From Verpa conica (lineage: Eukaryota > Ascomycota > Pezizomycetes > Pezizales > Morchellaceae), in assembly GCA_033030425.1 (NCBI GenBank), contig JAUFSD010000007.1:1054001-1118000 (forward strand): DNA of 64,000 nucleotides, given 5' to 3'. Shown piece by piece: positions 35,146 through 48,263 of the stretch (within the stretch, counting starts at the first letter, position 1; every line of letters starts with the position of its first letter). The notes under the pieces were generated by a model, which worked only from the letters and a program-made list of their open reading frames with translations, ran no database searches and was not told where the DNA came from. The position numbers and the translations under genes were made by a program.

Positions 35146-38100
35146 GGTATCTACCACCCTACCGGGTTTTTTATCAAGGGAATGAGTCTTGACAGGAGAT
35201 CCTATGCATAAAACACTATAGTGAGGCTTTTTTACCCTATTAGCGGGAGGTTTTTTAATCCTAGAAATTTCCGTTTTTTTCTTTTCTTTTTTCTTTATGC
35301 CGTGAAACAAGGAACACGCGGGAACGGGAAGAAAAGTATTGTTTGTGAATTCATGTGTCTACTTCCATTTCTCTTATCACTCTTGAGGGGTATTAAAATC
35401 ATAGAAGTTGGATACCTCCCGCCCGTCGATAAAGTAGCTCGTTAGAGTAGATACATTGTATTTTCCAAGATAATCAATATAGATGAATTGAAATATCAGC
35501 AAGAGCCACAGGCTATTACATCGGATTTATCCCAAAGGACGTCCTATAAGACTGTCATGTCATAAGCACCTGGTAATTTGAGACTATTATTTTAAATAGT
35601 CAGGTTAAATGATAGAAAGTTCTGGGAAACGACTCCCCGAAGCGATCTTTACCCAGTAGGTATCGCAAACCGCTATGGAGAATTTATAAGGATCTAACAG
35701 GTTACCTGTTCGGGTAACTTCTTGATGCAACGTGGGCTTAGAGCCACCGACGTATGAGGCACTATTCACCTTCCTCCTGGGCCTTTTCTAAGTTTCAAAT
35801 CCGTTTCTTACCTTGGTTAATAAACCTCTTAATCATACACACGTTACCCCTACTTTTAGAAAGTTTTAAAACCCAGTAACCTCAAACTACAACTGTTGCA
35901 TGGATATTAGTATGATAACGTACCTTTCCACAAATGGAATTATTCTATATCAATTACTTTGGTCCTACTAAAAAATAAATAAAAAACTTTTAGTTGAGGG
36001 GCAGAAGCGCGCACGGGCGCATGCTGCAACACTTACTAGCTACTTAATAAATTCCTAAGTCATGTGAGTTTAAGTAGGAATGGTAGCAGGGGCCCACATG
36101 TAGGCGTACTATCCCTGTACAAAATTAAATAACGTTTCTTTTTAAACAAGATCGAACTGGCCTAAATGATATATGAAATCAGAAACAAAATCAGCCCGTC
36201 GACGATGGATTTGGGGATAACACTAGTACTGACAGGAAAAACAATAAATTTGGGTTCGACTCAACCTACATTTATCTTTATTGGGAAACCTTATACTTAA
36301 ATAACCGGGTTCCCATCCTAGGATAAGCCTAGAAATCTATCTGGCTAGTCTTTGGGGGGAATTAATACTACATATAGTACTATACAGGAGCTGCTCATGT
36401 AAACATACATGAATTATCCGTCTGTGCATAAGCTAACCCCACTTTTAGAGTCGTAGCGTAATGCTTGCCAGCACCTAAAGTATAAACCACCCGCTGTAAA
36501 TTCGCCCTGCGTTACTCATTCGGTTATATTATCCCGTGTCTGGTTCCACCCATACTAGTACAATTGGCGGCCTCTTGCCACGTACCTGCATGCAGTCTCA
36601 TCCTTCTAAAAGATCGAAACAATCAAGAAAGAGAAAACGTGCACTTATATAAAACATTACTCAGTTAACAAGGCTGAGAGAATGGCGTTTATCTTTCATA
36701 GGGCGTCACTCGCCATGAAACGTAACGTAAACTGTCTCAAAATGCCCGTGTACAGCTCGCTATAAGAAACGCCAAGAATTCAGCTGGTTTTGTTATAGTA
36801 GGTTTTTTAGACATTTCTTATAGTAAGGGTAATTTTAGTGTAGGGAGATTCGAGTGGATATGGGGGAAGGTTCTTACAGCAAGTTTCCTTTTACATAGTG
36901 GGATTTATTATAGCGAGGTACCGTTGTAGAAGGTTAGAAAAGCAAGTGCACGCTGTCGTCATTGTGGAGTCCTAATTAAAGTCTCTCAGTTTTGGACCAA
37001 TCGTAAAAACATGGACTTCCATCTAAATTATCGTAGATCTCAGTGCTTAGGAATATGGTGCTGGGCTTAGAATACGGAGAAGTTTCCGATGATTGAGTAC
37101 TCTATATTGCATACATTTGTAGTCTCAAGGTTGCATTTGCTTTATCTCACTTGTGATACGGCTACCCTAGCACAGCGGGAGTTTGCATGTCCTCGGGTGT
37201 TTTTTGATCATAAAGCGGTAAATAAGGGCTATATTTCTTATATAATATACTCGGGGTATCGGTTCTAAAGGAGACTACCCCTTGGTAGAGACTTACCGAG
37301 TATTTTGTTTTTCTTCTAGGCCGGAAAAGGCATATTCTTTATAATTTGCCGGCAGCAACAGAAAATAGGGCTTTATAGATGTCGGATACATTCCTGCTAA
37401 AAAGAAACCTCGTAACCACGTTGCCGAGCCTTTCCCTCCAATACATAAGGGAATTCTTTCACTGCTGGAAGGTTCCACCAAAGAAAGTTGTATGCACCCG
37501 GGCAGGCAAAAGGAACCTGAATATGCAACCACCAGAAGCAGGGGTTACCATTTGAGGGTGTCCTTAGTGAGTAAATTTAGTGAGTAAAGTATGTCTATTG
37601 ACTGGCTAGAATGTTCAGGTTCTTCCTGCCCCGAGAATGCAAGAACAAGGACAACTTCCTCCCCGGAGCCTTGGGACTGTGAGCACATGGTCTGCCTCAC
37701 ACCACCTTACTTGCTTGAGAATCTGTACGCTTGACGCTAAAAGATGTGTAGGGGTTTTAGCGTTGTCGCAACCACGTAATAACAAATTCTTCAGCAACAT
37801 GATGCACTAACTAATGGCAAGGGTGCTGTTAAATACATAGCCTCGTAAGGCTGCTGCGTTCAGTCATTTAAAAGTAAGGGTATTCCCCCGGTTGGAGGGA
37901 GTCTCCAACCCTGCGAAAGCTGCTAAATGGAAGTCAGCACAGTTTTTGTTTATCTTTTATCTTATCATCTTATTATTGGACCAAGGGGCAGAACCGTAAT
38001 GAGCTGACCGTTAGATCCTCCGGAACTATATGACCAATCACCCTATTCTTTGGGGGTGAGGCAGCTTGAGTAGCTCGGTAACCCGTCTCGGCGAGTCACC

Positions 38101-38471
38101 CGCACGGACAGTGTTCATCAATGTCACATTATCGGCTTAACCAGCTCTACAGATTGCCTCTAGCCGATCCATTTCCCTGAGTGGATATAGCCGACGATCA
38201 AGCCAATTATGTTGGCTGTTCAATGGTGACTGAGGTCCCAGGTATTGGCAGGGTGAACTCGGGTGTTGATCGTGGTCCGTGTTTCGACCTAGATTGGTCC
38301 ACAGCCTTTTGGGCGGCCATATTTACTAGGGAACGGTTGGCCGGAGTTCGAGTGGCGGTAGCTGTGTGGGATATAAGCTAAGCTGGTCTGCTGGGTATAT
38401 ATAAGGGAGGATGAGGATGGCGGTGGGGAGAAGGGTGGTAGCAGTGAAATCACGGCCTTGTGGCCCAACAA

Positions 38472-38516
<45 letters not shown>

Positions 38517-39870
38517 AGGAGAGCCGACTGAATGAGAGTGTGTACAGTGGATAAACAGGAGGAGAAAAGATGGATAGGCGTTATGGGTACGGGCTACGGA
38601 TACCTTGGCAAGGACAATGACGGCGATGACGATGGCAACACAAACAACAACAACGCCACGGGATATTGCTGTTTGGAAGACTAAAGGAATTGGGAAGGTC
38701 CTTGCTGTTTGAGGGGGTCCTGTAGCTGCTGCTGGGTGGGTGGATATGGTGGAGGAAGATTATAAGTATTGCTACCGACATCATGGGCCACCTCTCGATT
38801 TCAACTACATTTCTTCCTTCTGGTATTCCATCATCTGGTCACATCACAAAGGCTTCAGGTACCTTCGGATGGAGTACCCTTCCCGGCTTGGGGATAACCG
38901 TTTTTTCCCCCCTTCTTTCTTTTTTTCGAGCTGGTATCGCCACCAGAGCTTTGGCATAGAATTATGTTTGGACGTCAGAGGCGCGCCGGCGGTCGGCGAG
39001 AAGTCCGGAGTGACGGCCTGTGATGCACACGGGGATAAAATCACTATATTTGGTGTTTATAGGCGTCCTAACTCAGCTATATTAATAGGAGTCCATCAAA
39101 AAACGAATAGGATTTTGCTTATACCTGCGAACTTGGAAAGAACTTTCATACACTCCTACAGGGCGACTCAAGTATCCACTTGGGAAATCGGCCCATACAC
39201 CCTCTAGCATTTCCTTGTGGCGGTTGACCTCTGGTTGAGCGATGGCAAGCCATGGTAGTCTTCGCCTCACTCGCCGCACACTTTGCAAATCGATCTCAAC
39301 AGAATCTCACGGCACAGAAGTTCGGTACAGCGATCGGAGAAATTGTCATCGGAGTGTAAAATCTGGGATTGAGATGAATGGGAGGGTCAAGATTCCAAGG
39401 ATAAATGGAGAGGTATATATGTTGCATAGCATTCCTTTCTTTTTTTTCTCGCCTATTTCGTCCATTTGCATAGCGCGGGGTACTTTATCATGCAAGGTAG
39501 GTTATCTTCATTTATTCAATTGTTTTGGTTGGAAATCTGCGAGGAATATATATGAATGTGTTGTGAGCACCTCGTTTGCTCATGATTACCGAACAGGAAA
39601 ATAGGACATGCTACAAAAAACGCCAGAGAGGAAGGAAACCTTATGCAAATTCGACCTATCGAAAACTCCAAGCACAGAAACAAAAAGAAAACCTAGTTCT
39701 GACACCATTTTCGGGTGAAAGTGGAAGAAAAATATAGCGCTTAAACGAAAGAGGTATGATAACGAACCAAAGAACACCGGCGCAGATCCTCACCTACAAC
39801 TTATACAATAAGCCTATCTGAGATTTGATATCTATACCGCACGAGCCTGGTTTTGGAACCCTTAGATGTA
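35146..39870. other. gene-free interval with repeats
   Basis: No gene is supported. A TATA-like element in the context tgggtatatataa lies at 38392-38404 and a (CAACAG)n microsatellite at 38467-38516. Frames between 38,580 and 39,604 show uneven composition and no family signature. The remainder is AT-rich with only short frames. Confidence 0.45.
38467..38516 (+). repeat. (CAACAG)n microsatellite
   Basis: About eight CAACAG/CAGCAG units run without a break. In one plus frame starting at ATG 38411 they would encode an Ala-Thr repeat in a 46-codon frame, in the reverse frame poly-Leu. Neither looks like a gene. Confidence 0.85.
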
Positions 39871-41264
39871 TTAGGACCCTGAGCGAGTCCGGAACAGATC
39901 GTCATATTTACTGATCAACTCATTGATTTTATCCTGTCGTGCTGATGTGCTGATGGGATTTTCTGGGGACCAAGGTTGTTCTGCTTGAACAGACCTTTCA
40001 ACGGGCGGACTAAGGGGTTGGAATCTTGGCCGGTATTGCTGGTTGGAATTATAATCTGGCGATGGTTCTGGCGAGGCACCCGGCGTTTCACTAGGGAGTG
40101 CTAGTGTAGGGGTATACCGAGAGAATTCCCCACTCATAGATAAAGTTCCGGTAATAGAACTATTTCCAGCAGTGTTACTGATATTAAGTCCCATAGCGTC
40201 GCTCATGTGGGGACACTCTAAACTGGGAAGGTAATTTTCCCGCTGAACGTTCTCGAAGGGCTCCATACGACTACGATCGGTAACTTGGCTTGTTTGGATT
40301 GATGGTGGGGCGCTCATTGACCCTGACGATCTGATAGATACACCCTCAGCCGGCAGCTGGCTTACTGGATGCGTGGCGGTGGCATAAGGCTGCTGGGGAG
40401 TTGACAGTAGGTCGGCTAAAATGGTGGTTATCATGAGTTGTTCGTGGGACTCGTCGGGGGGTATGCCACCTATAATTAGGGTAGCTGTTGGAGGGAGTTC
40501 TAGATTTGTTGGACTATAGGTCTCTAACGGCCTTGGAGGAACTGAGACTGTGAGGGCTTGACGGCTACGGTTTCCAGCATCGTTGATACTGGATATAGGG
40601 GACAATACTTTGGGAGTCAAACTGGATAGTCGGTATACCATTTCCGTAACCAGTTCGATGATTTGGAGGACGGATATATCAGTTATCATTGGCATGATTG
40701 AGTCAAGCGGGTTTGCTTTTGGCTGTACGATATGTGGACTGGGGGGTTTGATTCCAGTTGGTGAGGGAACCCAGGTTGAGTTGGAGCGACCTGGCATGGT
40801 ATCTACACCATAATCAACTCCATATGTTGGTTCTACTAATGTTGTATCGTTATATGGTGATGGAAATCTATACGCCCCCTTATTGCCGATGTCTGTTTGG
40901 TTTGGCTGGAGAAAGGGCTCAAGGGCGGTCAACCAAGGCATGGTTGTTAACACGGCTAGGACGAATAATATCCTTTTCATCATCTGGAATATCTATCAGT
41001 TATAGCCCACCAAAGATGTTAGTCGGATTCGCTTACAAACGATGGTATTGCACTCTTGGGAACGCTCTTTCCAACTCGAATCCTTAACATCCGATTCCAC
41101 TCCCGTACAGCAAATGCTCTATAAACCCGGAGCTCGGATAAGCAGCAGCCGGATAATCGCCTAAGAGCGAACACACTACCAGGGGCCCCAAAGGAAAGCA
41201 ACTCGATTAACGTTGAGAGGAAGACGACGGAAAGCGCCCATTGGCGTTTTTGTTGGTTCTTCAT
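39871..41264 (-). CDS. hypothetical secreted or membrane-anchored P/S/T-rich protein
   Basis: The downstream exon 40983-39871 is open for 370 codons. It starts MMKRILFVLAVLTTMPWLTA, a good signal peptide or membrane segment, followed by a Pro/Ser/Thr/Asn-rich, low-Cys chain with a short helical end (INELISKYDDLFR). Just upstream on the same strand, 41264-41037 encodes 76 residues with its own hydrophobic start (WALSVVFLSTLIELLSF). A consensus intron of 53 nt (GTAAGC at 41036, CTGAT branch, CAG at 40984) joins the two in phase 0 to give 446 aa with two hydrophobic segments. I favour the two-exon model. A single-exon secreted protein from 40983 is the alternative. No known domain is recognised. 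Confidence 0.5.
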
Positions 41265-41866
41265 TACTCCCTTTTCGATAGATCAGTTACCGTACTGGCA
41301 GACCTAATTGGATGAGCTCACCTGTTTTCGAGAAGGAAAAGGAATACTTTAAGGGATGATAGCCTTGAAAGGTGTTCTTGGTGCCAGGATATGTGAATGG
41401 TTGTCTCGGTCGGTCAGTCACAGTATTAGAGTGGGGGAAAGAGACGGGTGATCAGATATCTAGTGTGATATAAAGGGCAATGAAAGAGTAACGAAAGCTG
41501 GGGGGTGGTGGTGGCTGCCTTTTAAATCAATTCTGTGTGGTAGTTGGTCTTTGAGGCTATGGGGATGGGCTGCGGGAAGCTAGGCAAAGGATATGGGGAA
41601 GGCTGTTTATCTTGCAAGGCCATAAGGCCATCTGCTCCTGGGGAATGCGTAGCTGTCTTGTGGACGTGGCTTTCCTGCTGGCTTGCTAGATATGTAGTGG
41701 CCAATGAATATTCTTTAAGTTAGTTGGCTGGAAGGAACGGCTCTAGCTCTATAAGTCTTCAGAATCGAAGCATGGGTCACTGAATATTTTGACTTTCTTT
41801 CTGCCAAGACCTGTAAGCAATTCTACAAACTAAGGGGAAACGTGTACGGCTTAGTTCTTTTCAGCG

Positions 41867-41878
41867 CCCCCCCCCCCC
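41867..41878 (+). repeat. C12 homopolymer tract
   Basis: Twelve consecutive C residues followed by GGAGG in gene-free DNA. Confidence 0.9.
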
Positions 41879-42475
41879 GGAGGTCACGTAGACCAAAACC
41901 TACTTGCTAGTAGTGCGAGGAAGAATGAATAACTATCTCGTTGTGAACCGTTTTCCTTGATAAGTTTTTGAGGTGTTTCAGCACTCATTCTATCAACCAG
42001 TTTTCCCTCGACCGTTAGCGTGTTCACTGCGGGAGTGGCTTCACGACAGGCATTTCGAATGGAGCGTTGATGGCTTTGCACCGTTACCCCGAGACAAGAA
42101 AACAGCAATCAAAGCTCTAAACCAACGCAGGTAAATCAAAAGCAGCGGCACCCGCAGCGGCACCACCCAAATCAAACATCGAATTTGGCCCAGGGCTGAG
42201 ATACCTAAGGACCAAGAAGAGCTGCCTTGGCGCGCTCTAAGGAAACCAGATGCATGTCAGGAGGCTAGGAGTATAGCCGTGCATACTCGCCGCATAAACT
42301 CGCCATATTCGTGTTTACACTCGCACGTATTTCTTCAGCTGCCTGGGTTCGGGGGGGTCTTTGTGATTCTAGTCCTTTGGAGTCCGGGAGCTTGTATGAT
42401 CAACGAGTGAGGCTGTATGACTATAGGGTCTTGGGTCGTTTAGGTGGTAGAGTAGGGAGGCCCTGGTATGGGATC

Positions 42476-42594
42476 TAAGGGGAGCAGGGGAAAAGAAAAG
42501 GAAAAGAAGAAAGTGAAAACAAAAAAGAAAAATTGAAGAAAAAAACGGAAAAAGGAAAATGGAAAAAGGAAACATGGAAAAAGGAAAAACTTAG
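42476..42594 (+). repeat. polypurine (A/G) tract
   Basis: Nearly 120 bp of almost pure purines with repeated GGAAAAAGGAAA units near the right end. No coding signal. Confidence 0.8.
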
Positions 42595-45500
42595 CGCTGA
42601 CAGGTCGCCCACTACAGGCGCGCTACGCTAGGCTATTTTGAAACGAAACGATTCCTAGAAACCTGTCTGCTCCTTTCGGGCACTTCGCCGGGAAGAATAA
42701 CGGCGGCCTCGCGGCAAATATTATCCATAGTGGCATGTAGAGTTTCGGTACGTAGTAATTCCTTCTAGAACATGGTCATCTAGAGATATGATCGCCCATG
42801 TAGGGCGCAACTTGAAACGCATCAACGACAGGCTAGACGGTAGGCTTGCATGCGCCTTCACCTGAATGTAAACACAATGCACGATTCTTCAAGCCCTATC
42901 AACCAGCTTAGAACTTTTGATTTGAGTAAGATTAGAGCATTTGAGATAGAATGGAATAGAAACTATTCTACCTCACAATTCGGAGGTGTATGGTTATACA
43001 GTCTAGTCGTATTCTTCTGGTTTACACCACATATTTCAAGCTAACATAGTTGAAGCAGTAGTTTTGCGACAAGGCTGCATTATTGTGAAATTATGGGCAC
43101 GCGCAATGGCCTGATCAATGTTGGGATTGGGGGCAGCACGGTTTGCATAGGCCGCAGTGATGTTACCGGCGTACCACCCTCTGCTCTAGAAGGCATCCCT
43201 GAGTCTCTGGGTTTTCAGTTCGCTTTGTGGCGGCAGGTCCCCCGCGGTTATACTTTCGATGCCATTCCATGCGCTGTGCAAGCTGCTCGCTTGGACGCTA
43301 GTCGCTTCGGCGAGTCTTGAAGGCTGTGCACCTAACACAGGATCCGTTTGTACAGAAAGCGCAACGTTGTCAATAATTACAGGTGTGATATTTGAGCCTT
43401 TTGATAAGCCAACTCTAGATCAAGCTCTGCAATATAACCCGGGATCATCTTGGGGAATCCAAGGGTGGAGTAGCGGGTTGAATAGTTCGTCATGCATGGT
43501 GTACTGTTATTACCCGGGAAAGACCGTCTTGGTCTTCGCTCTATCATCTTCATCACAAGATCTGTTGGCGGACCTTTCTTGGTAGTCTATTACTAGATCG
43601 GCTCGAGGACTAAGGAATCAAAGCCGACTTGGGAGACCAGGGGGCCATGAAAACAATCTATCGAGCTATAGAGTCGATTATTTCGACTGGTGTAATATTT
43701 AATGTAAAGGTAGGGTTTCTCTTTTTTTTAGGAGTGTCTATGCGCCTTATACTCCCAAGCTCCCTCAGTATCACACCAATTGCTCTAGGTCTGGAGAAGT
43801 GTCCGTAGGTCGCAGGGCTAGCCCGGGGTTATACACATATGTGCATATGTACTCCAGCGCAATCAGTCCGGTGACAACCATATTGGTACATCTACTAGGA
43901 TATATTGGGGACCCTCCTAGATACTTTGAGCCTCATTGAAACTCCTCCGCCCCTGTAGTTTAGAGTACGGCTCTCATACACTACGGTTAGAACTCTGGTC
44001 GGACGGAATTCCCGCCTATCCCCTCCTATAATCTTTTGCCAAACAATCGTTACCAACCTACTACCACCACCGCTGAAGAGGCACTCCAAGTCCTACTAGG
44101 TTAAGGAACCCGTTGTTCCTAGCTTCAGCTTGGGTGTTTTCTCTAAGTACGTAAATTTCGTGGCCAATCACTCGTGACTTTACGTATATACCTATTATCG
44201 GCATCGATTTTATCTTTTATTTAATTTTATCATGTATATTAATTTGCATCAAATTGATCATGCACATATGTAGTAGGTCCCGCCGATCGATCCGTGAATA
44301 TGTGCTGGCTTGCGCGCAATTCTGGAAATAAATAAAGTCTGCAGCCATTGGTTGAACTTGATAATAGATAGTCAACCATGCTCAGATGTGTACTCAAGTA
44401 CCTGTATCAAATTTTAAATTATGGATACCAATGCCGATATCAAGCTGCAAGAAGATCATGTAGTTTATGTCTCCACTCCCTCTTCCGGCCTCTCTGGGGA
44501 GGTGGGGGAGAAAACTAATCCCTGTATTAGGTATTTAGAAGCGAGTATATTCCCAGGGTCAAAAGTTAACAAAGGATAGGTTTTGGCGGTAAGAACAAGG
44601 CATTCCGGTTACAATTTCAGCTCTCATCTCCTAAAGGGTGTATATTTCCCTCTATGGAATATATATCCACTACTTGATATCATACTTTTCTACTATCTGC
44701 AGACCACTTAACTTTGCATAACACAAAACTTGATTGCGCTGGCAAGGCTACACAAGAAACTAGATGTGTATAAGAAAAGCATCGAATTAGTCTAGAGAAA
44801 GTGACTACTACTAAGATAATTATAATAGGTGTATCCGAAAGGGCCATGGCGAGAGGTGATGAGATATGTATCCCCCAGCATCAGCAAGTAACAATGACCG
44901 TAGAAACCCCGAAAAGAAACCCCTGCTCTATCCGGGGTGTTAGGAAGTGCTGTCACTAGTATTGATTTTAGGGTTGGTTCGTCGGCAAAGTGTCTAGATT
45001 AATGCATGTACCCCAGTTAAAAACGTCAATCTCGATGCGATGCTTGTGCTGAGCGAGGGCTCAGCCGAGTTATGATGCAGCTTGTTGCTCTAGCATAATC
45101 CATGTACGCTTTGGTTTACTAGACCTTGTGATATTTTATATGCATTACTTGGGGAATCGGGCTTTGGGCAGTGGTTGATGAAGGCTGGCGGCACGTAAGC
45201 TATTTCGAGGTATGTATTCTTCCCTGGGCGGGTTGCGATTTACTCACCATTATCATTAGTTAGGCTTGTTTGAGTAGTTATAGCGAGCTCTATGTTTATC
45301 CGTCTAAGAATGCTAACTTATCAAACCCATATAAAAGTTAGCTGAGGGCCTAGATTTCGACGGCTTAATCTGCGTGAGGACACGGATCCATTATAGAAGT
45401 AAGAGTCTTAACGCCATCATATGGAGTATGCAGGATATATGTACCTAATGTCTCATGTCAAAAAAAATGGAAAAGCGGGAAAAAGAGGATAAAGGGTCAC

Positions 45501-46378
45501 AAGCCAATGATCCCCCAGAACTAAATCGGAGCTTGTACTTCCCGCTTTCAACCCTGGAAATTAAGTGTAGTGGTACAAATCTAGAAAGCCTTGGGCACTC
45601 GCCGTCCCCGTAGAACATGAAACTGCAGCTGCTTCCCTCCGATGCTCTTGATCTCCGCATTGACCTCCGCAGTTGACTGGCCCATCGCCCTCAAATATTA
45701 TCAAAGTTCCCTGCCCGATGTACCACAACCAACCCTACCATCACCACGCACTGGTGACTAGAGAGAAAAGGCAGAGATTTCAGTCTTTAGTAGTGTAAAT
45801 AAAATATTAGTATATAGCGGTGAGAAGAAAAATATTAATTTAGCTAGGTGTACCTATCTATCTTGTCCTTCTGTAATTAAACCTAACTCTTCATTGCTAC
45901 CTGTTTACAGCAGTTACTTGACAAGGCTCTGCCACACAGACCCTGTATTCTCGATCTTCGAAGTTGGCCACTCGACTAATTTTATTCTCGGGTGCTAAGC
46001 ATCTAATGGACCAGGCTTTGCACTGCATCTGCAGTCAGAATAGGGTTTTTAAACCACCTGTAGGTTAGCTGACAGCATGCATATGTATCTTGAAGAGCTA
46101 AGACGTTTATGAGACGCCTGTGTGTTCCAGAAAACCTCTACCCCTGTATACCGGAAAACGTACGTAACACATTTGTGCAGCGTTCCCCAGGCTTATGTCG
46201 GAAATTATATGGAGTAATTGGTACATGATCTTTCGTGATGTATGTGGATCAATATACCCCCACTGTGACCTAAATTGGCTCTAGTGCATAATAATGGGCC
46301 GAGTGATTACGCGTGAGAATGTCGGGGTAAACACCGCTTTTAGAAATATTTAGCGACAGTATATAAAATAGCGGTAGC

Positions 46379-46457
46379 AGGCTAGTAATCGATTTTGTAC
46401 CCAGAAACAATAAAATCACTTGACACAAAAAAAAAAAAAAAAGGCTAGTAATCGATT
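46379..46457 (+). mobile_element. poly(A) micro-retroposon with 16-bp target-site duplication
   Basis: Aggctagtaatcgatt occurs at 46379-46394 and identically at 46442-46457. The 47-bp insert between them is a 32-bp unique piece containing AATAAA (46409-46414), then, 12 nt later, a poly(A) run at 427-441 of this kilobase. It has the form of the extreme 3' end of a polyadenylated transcript inserted by target-primed reverse transcription: polyadenylation signal, poly(A) tail and target-site duplication. Confidence 0.85.
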
Positions 46458-47212
46458 GCGTGAGGGAGATGTAAGACCTACTCCCAAGTCTTAACTTGAG
46501 CTAAGACAACAACTATAACGGAATCTCCCCAGATGCTGGTTGCAAAAACAAAACATTGTAATCGCCTCAACCAAGATGCCTCATCCACTTCCTACAAGCA
46601 CGTATTCTAGCGCGAGTTTCTACACCCCCGCGAGTTAATTAAGGTGCCGTGAATTCCCGCGGAGATAATCTGTCGCAGTGATACATATATTCACCTAAAG
46701 CACGAATAATACTACTCGCTCTGTTTTACCAACGTACGACCACTAACATCTACCGCCCCTGTGGTAGGCACAAAGCTCCTATATTCCCTCTTCCGTGGTC
46801 TCTAGTGTAGCTCACGGATATGATTTTCAAGAGATAATTTCTAGAGCCGCCGGTGGTCACGCAGGTATCCCTAAGGGCTCCCTTCTTGAAATAGAACTTA
46901 TAGCTAATCCCGCAGGGAGGGGTACTCTATCTATTTTTTTTTACCTAGGCTCAGTGGGGAGATTTTAAGAGAAAATACTAAATGATTAATTCATTCGACT
47001 CTAGTATATTAACTTCATGGTGCATCACTCGATCTGGCTTTTTGAAAGTTGTTGTAGATCTTCCTAAAGCCCAGATCTTCACCTTGTCATTTCAGTGAGA
47101 CCTCCACAGCGGGCCGACCACGGCCCGATGGGAGGATATATAGGAGTAGGAGTACGCTCTTAGGGTAGTAATAGACTATCGCGCTTTCTATTTTCAACAA
47201 AAGTGATGCAAC

Positions 47213-47239
47213 AAATGAATGAATTAATCATAAATACAT
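47213..47239 (-). repeat. copy of the micro-retroposon end sequence, no clear direct repeats
   Basis: AAATGAATGAAT runs into TAATCATAAATACAT, closely matching the simple-repeat tail and terminal box of the insertion at 48280-48306. Target-site duplications are not evident, so it may be older or part of another element. Confidence 0.5.
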
Positions 47240-47590
47240 AGATTTTCGTTGAATATCTATGTGGAGAGGAATCTTTAAGATCACTAATATATGTAGATCT
47301 CGGCCACTCGACGCGACTGGTTCCCTTCTGTACCCTTCTCTAGCCATATATGCACGGCACCCATTAGGAACGGCTCAAAAAAAGGGCGAAGCTATATACC
47401 ACTTATAAAGTTTCTAGATCCAATATACGATATCAGTAGGTCCCGAAGGAGGTTCAATGCGGGGAAGGAGCTGGAGAAATCTTTGATAGTTACAAGATCC
47501 CCTCGGTGAGTATAGGTTTTCCTTGCTAAATTTTACCCAAAGTAAACTCACTTTATAAGGGGTCATCAAGCTAGTAATGTTAGTAGTAAG

Positions 47591-47620
47591 AATGAATGAA
47601 TGAATCAATGATAAATACAT
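47591..47620 (-). repeat. copy of the micro-retroposon end sequence, no clear direct repeats
   Basis: (AATG)n followed by aatcaatgataaatacat. The last 12 bases match the terminal box of the other copies. Flanking direct repeats cannot be identified. Confidence 0.5.
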
Positions 47621-48263
47621 GAAGCCCTTGGGCTATGGTACTCTCATCCAAATTTTTCAAAAGCAAAAGCAAAAGCAAAAATAAGCACTGCTACTCCGCC
47701 TCATCCATCTCCTTGTCTTCATATATCTGTCTCCACTGCATGCTTTACTCCAATACCTCATCATCAACTCCATCTTCTTCACTTTTTCCTTTCCCCCCTT
47801 TTCCCATTTCCTTTACCCTCTCGGTTGCTAGTGGTAAGAGGTATAAGGCCAGCCCCAAAATGTTCCAGGGAGCTCATTTAGATACTAGTTCATGGTAAAA
47901 CTTCGGTGTTAATGAAGTATAACGTTCGAGTACTTTAATTAGAAGATAAACTACTCTAAATATATAGGAAAAAGAATTCAATAAAGGATAGTATGATGAA
48001 TAAAAAGGAGTCCATTACTTGATATTGTGATACCACCCGAGAGTTCATCGCGGTGGTACATATCCTAGCTCCTATGGAACACATATATATACATGTAGCT
48101 TTGCATAATTCTCAAGAGACTCCTCACAAAGGCGTTCACCATACACATAGTTGCTATATCTCTCTAAGTTAACCCCTTTTCTTGGTGTCTTTATTGTATA
48201 GTAGCTTCTCAGAAATTCTCGTAGTAGTTATGACATGGGAGAATTTTTAGAAATCACTAGTTT

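Larger units (their letters stand above)
41265..46378. other. gene-free interval with low-complexity tracts
   Basis: No convincing gene. It contains a C12 homopolymer at 41867-41878 and a polypurine tract at 42476-42594. A GC-richer block at 43093-43585 carries two protein-like frames offset from each other: 43093-43320, then 43259-43585, which starts with a signal-peptide-like MPFHALCKLLAWTLVASAS. This could be a frameshifted gene relic or a small secreted protein of 108 aa with several Cys, but support is thin. Confidence 0.45.

Noticed and set aside
38289..38513. Minus-strand frame with a poly-Leu start
   Set aside because: The poly-Leu comes from the (CAACAG)n microsatellite, and the rest has no protein-like features.
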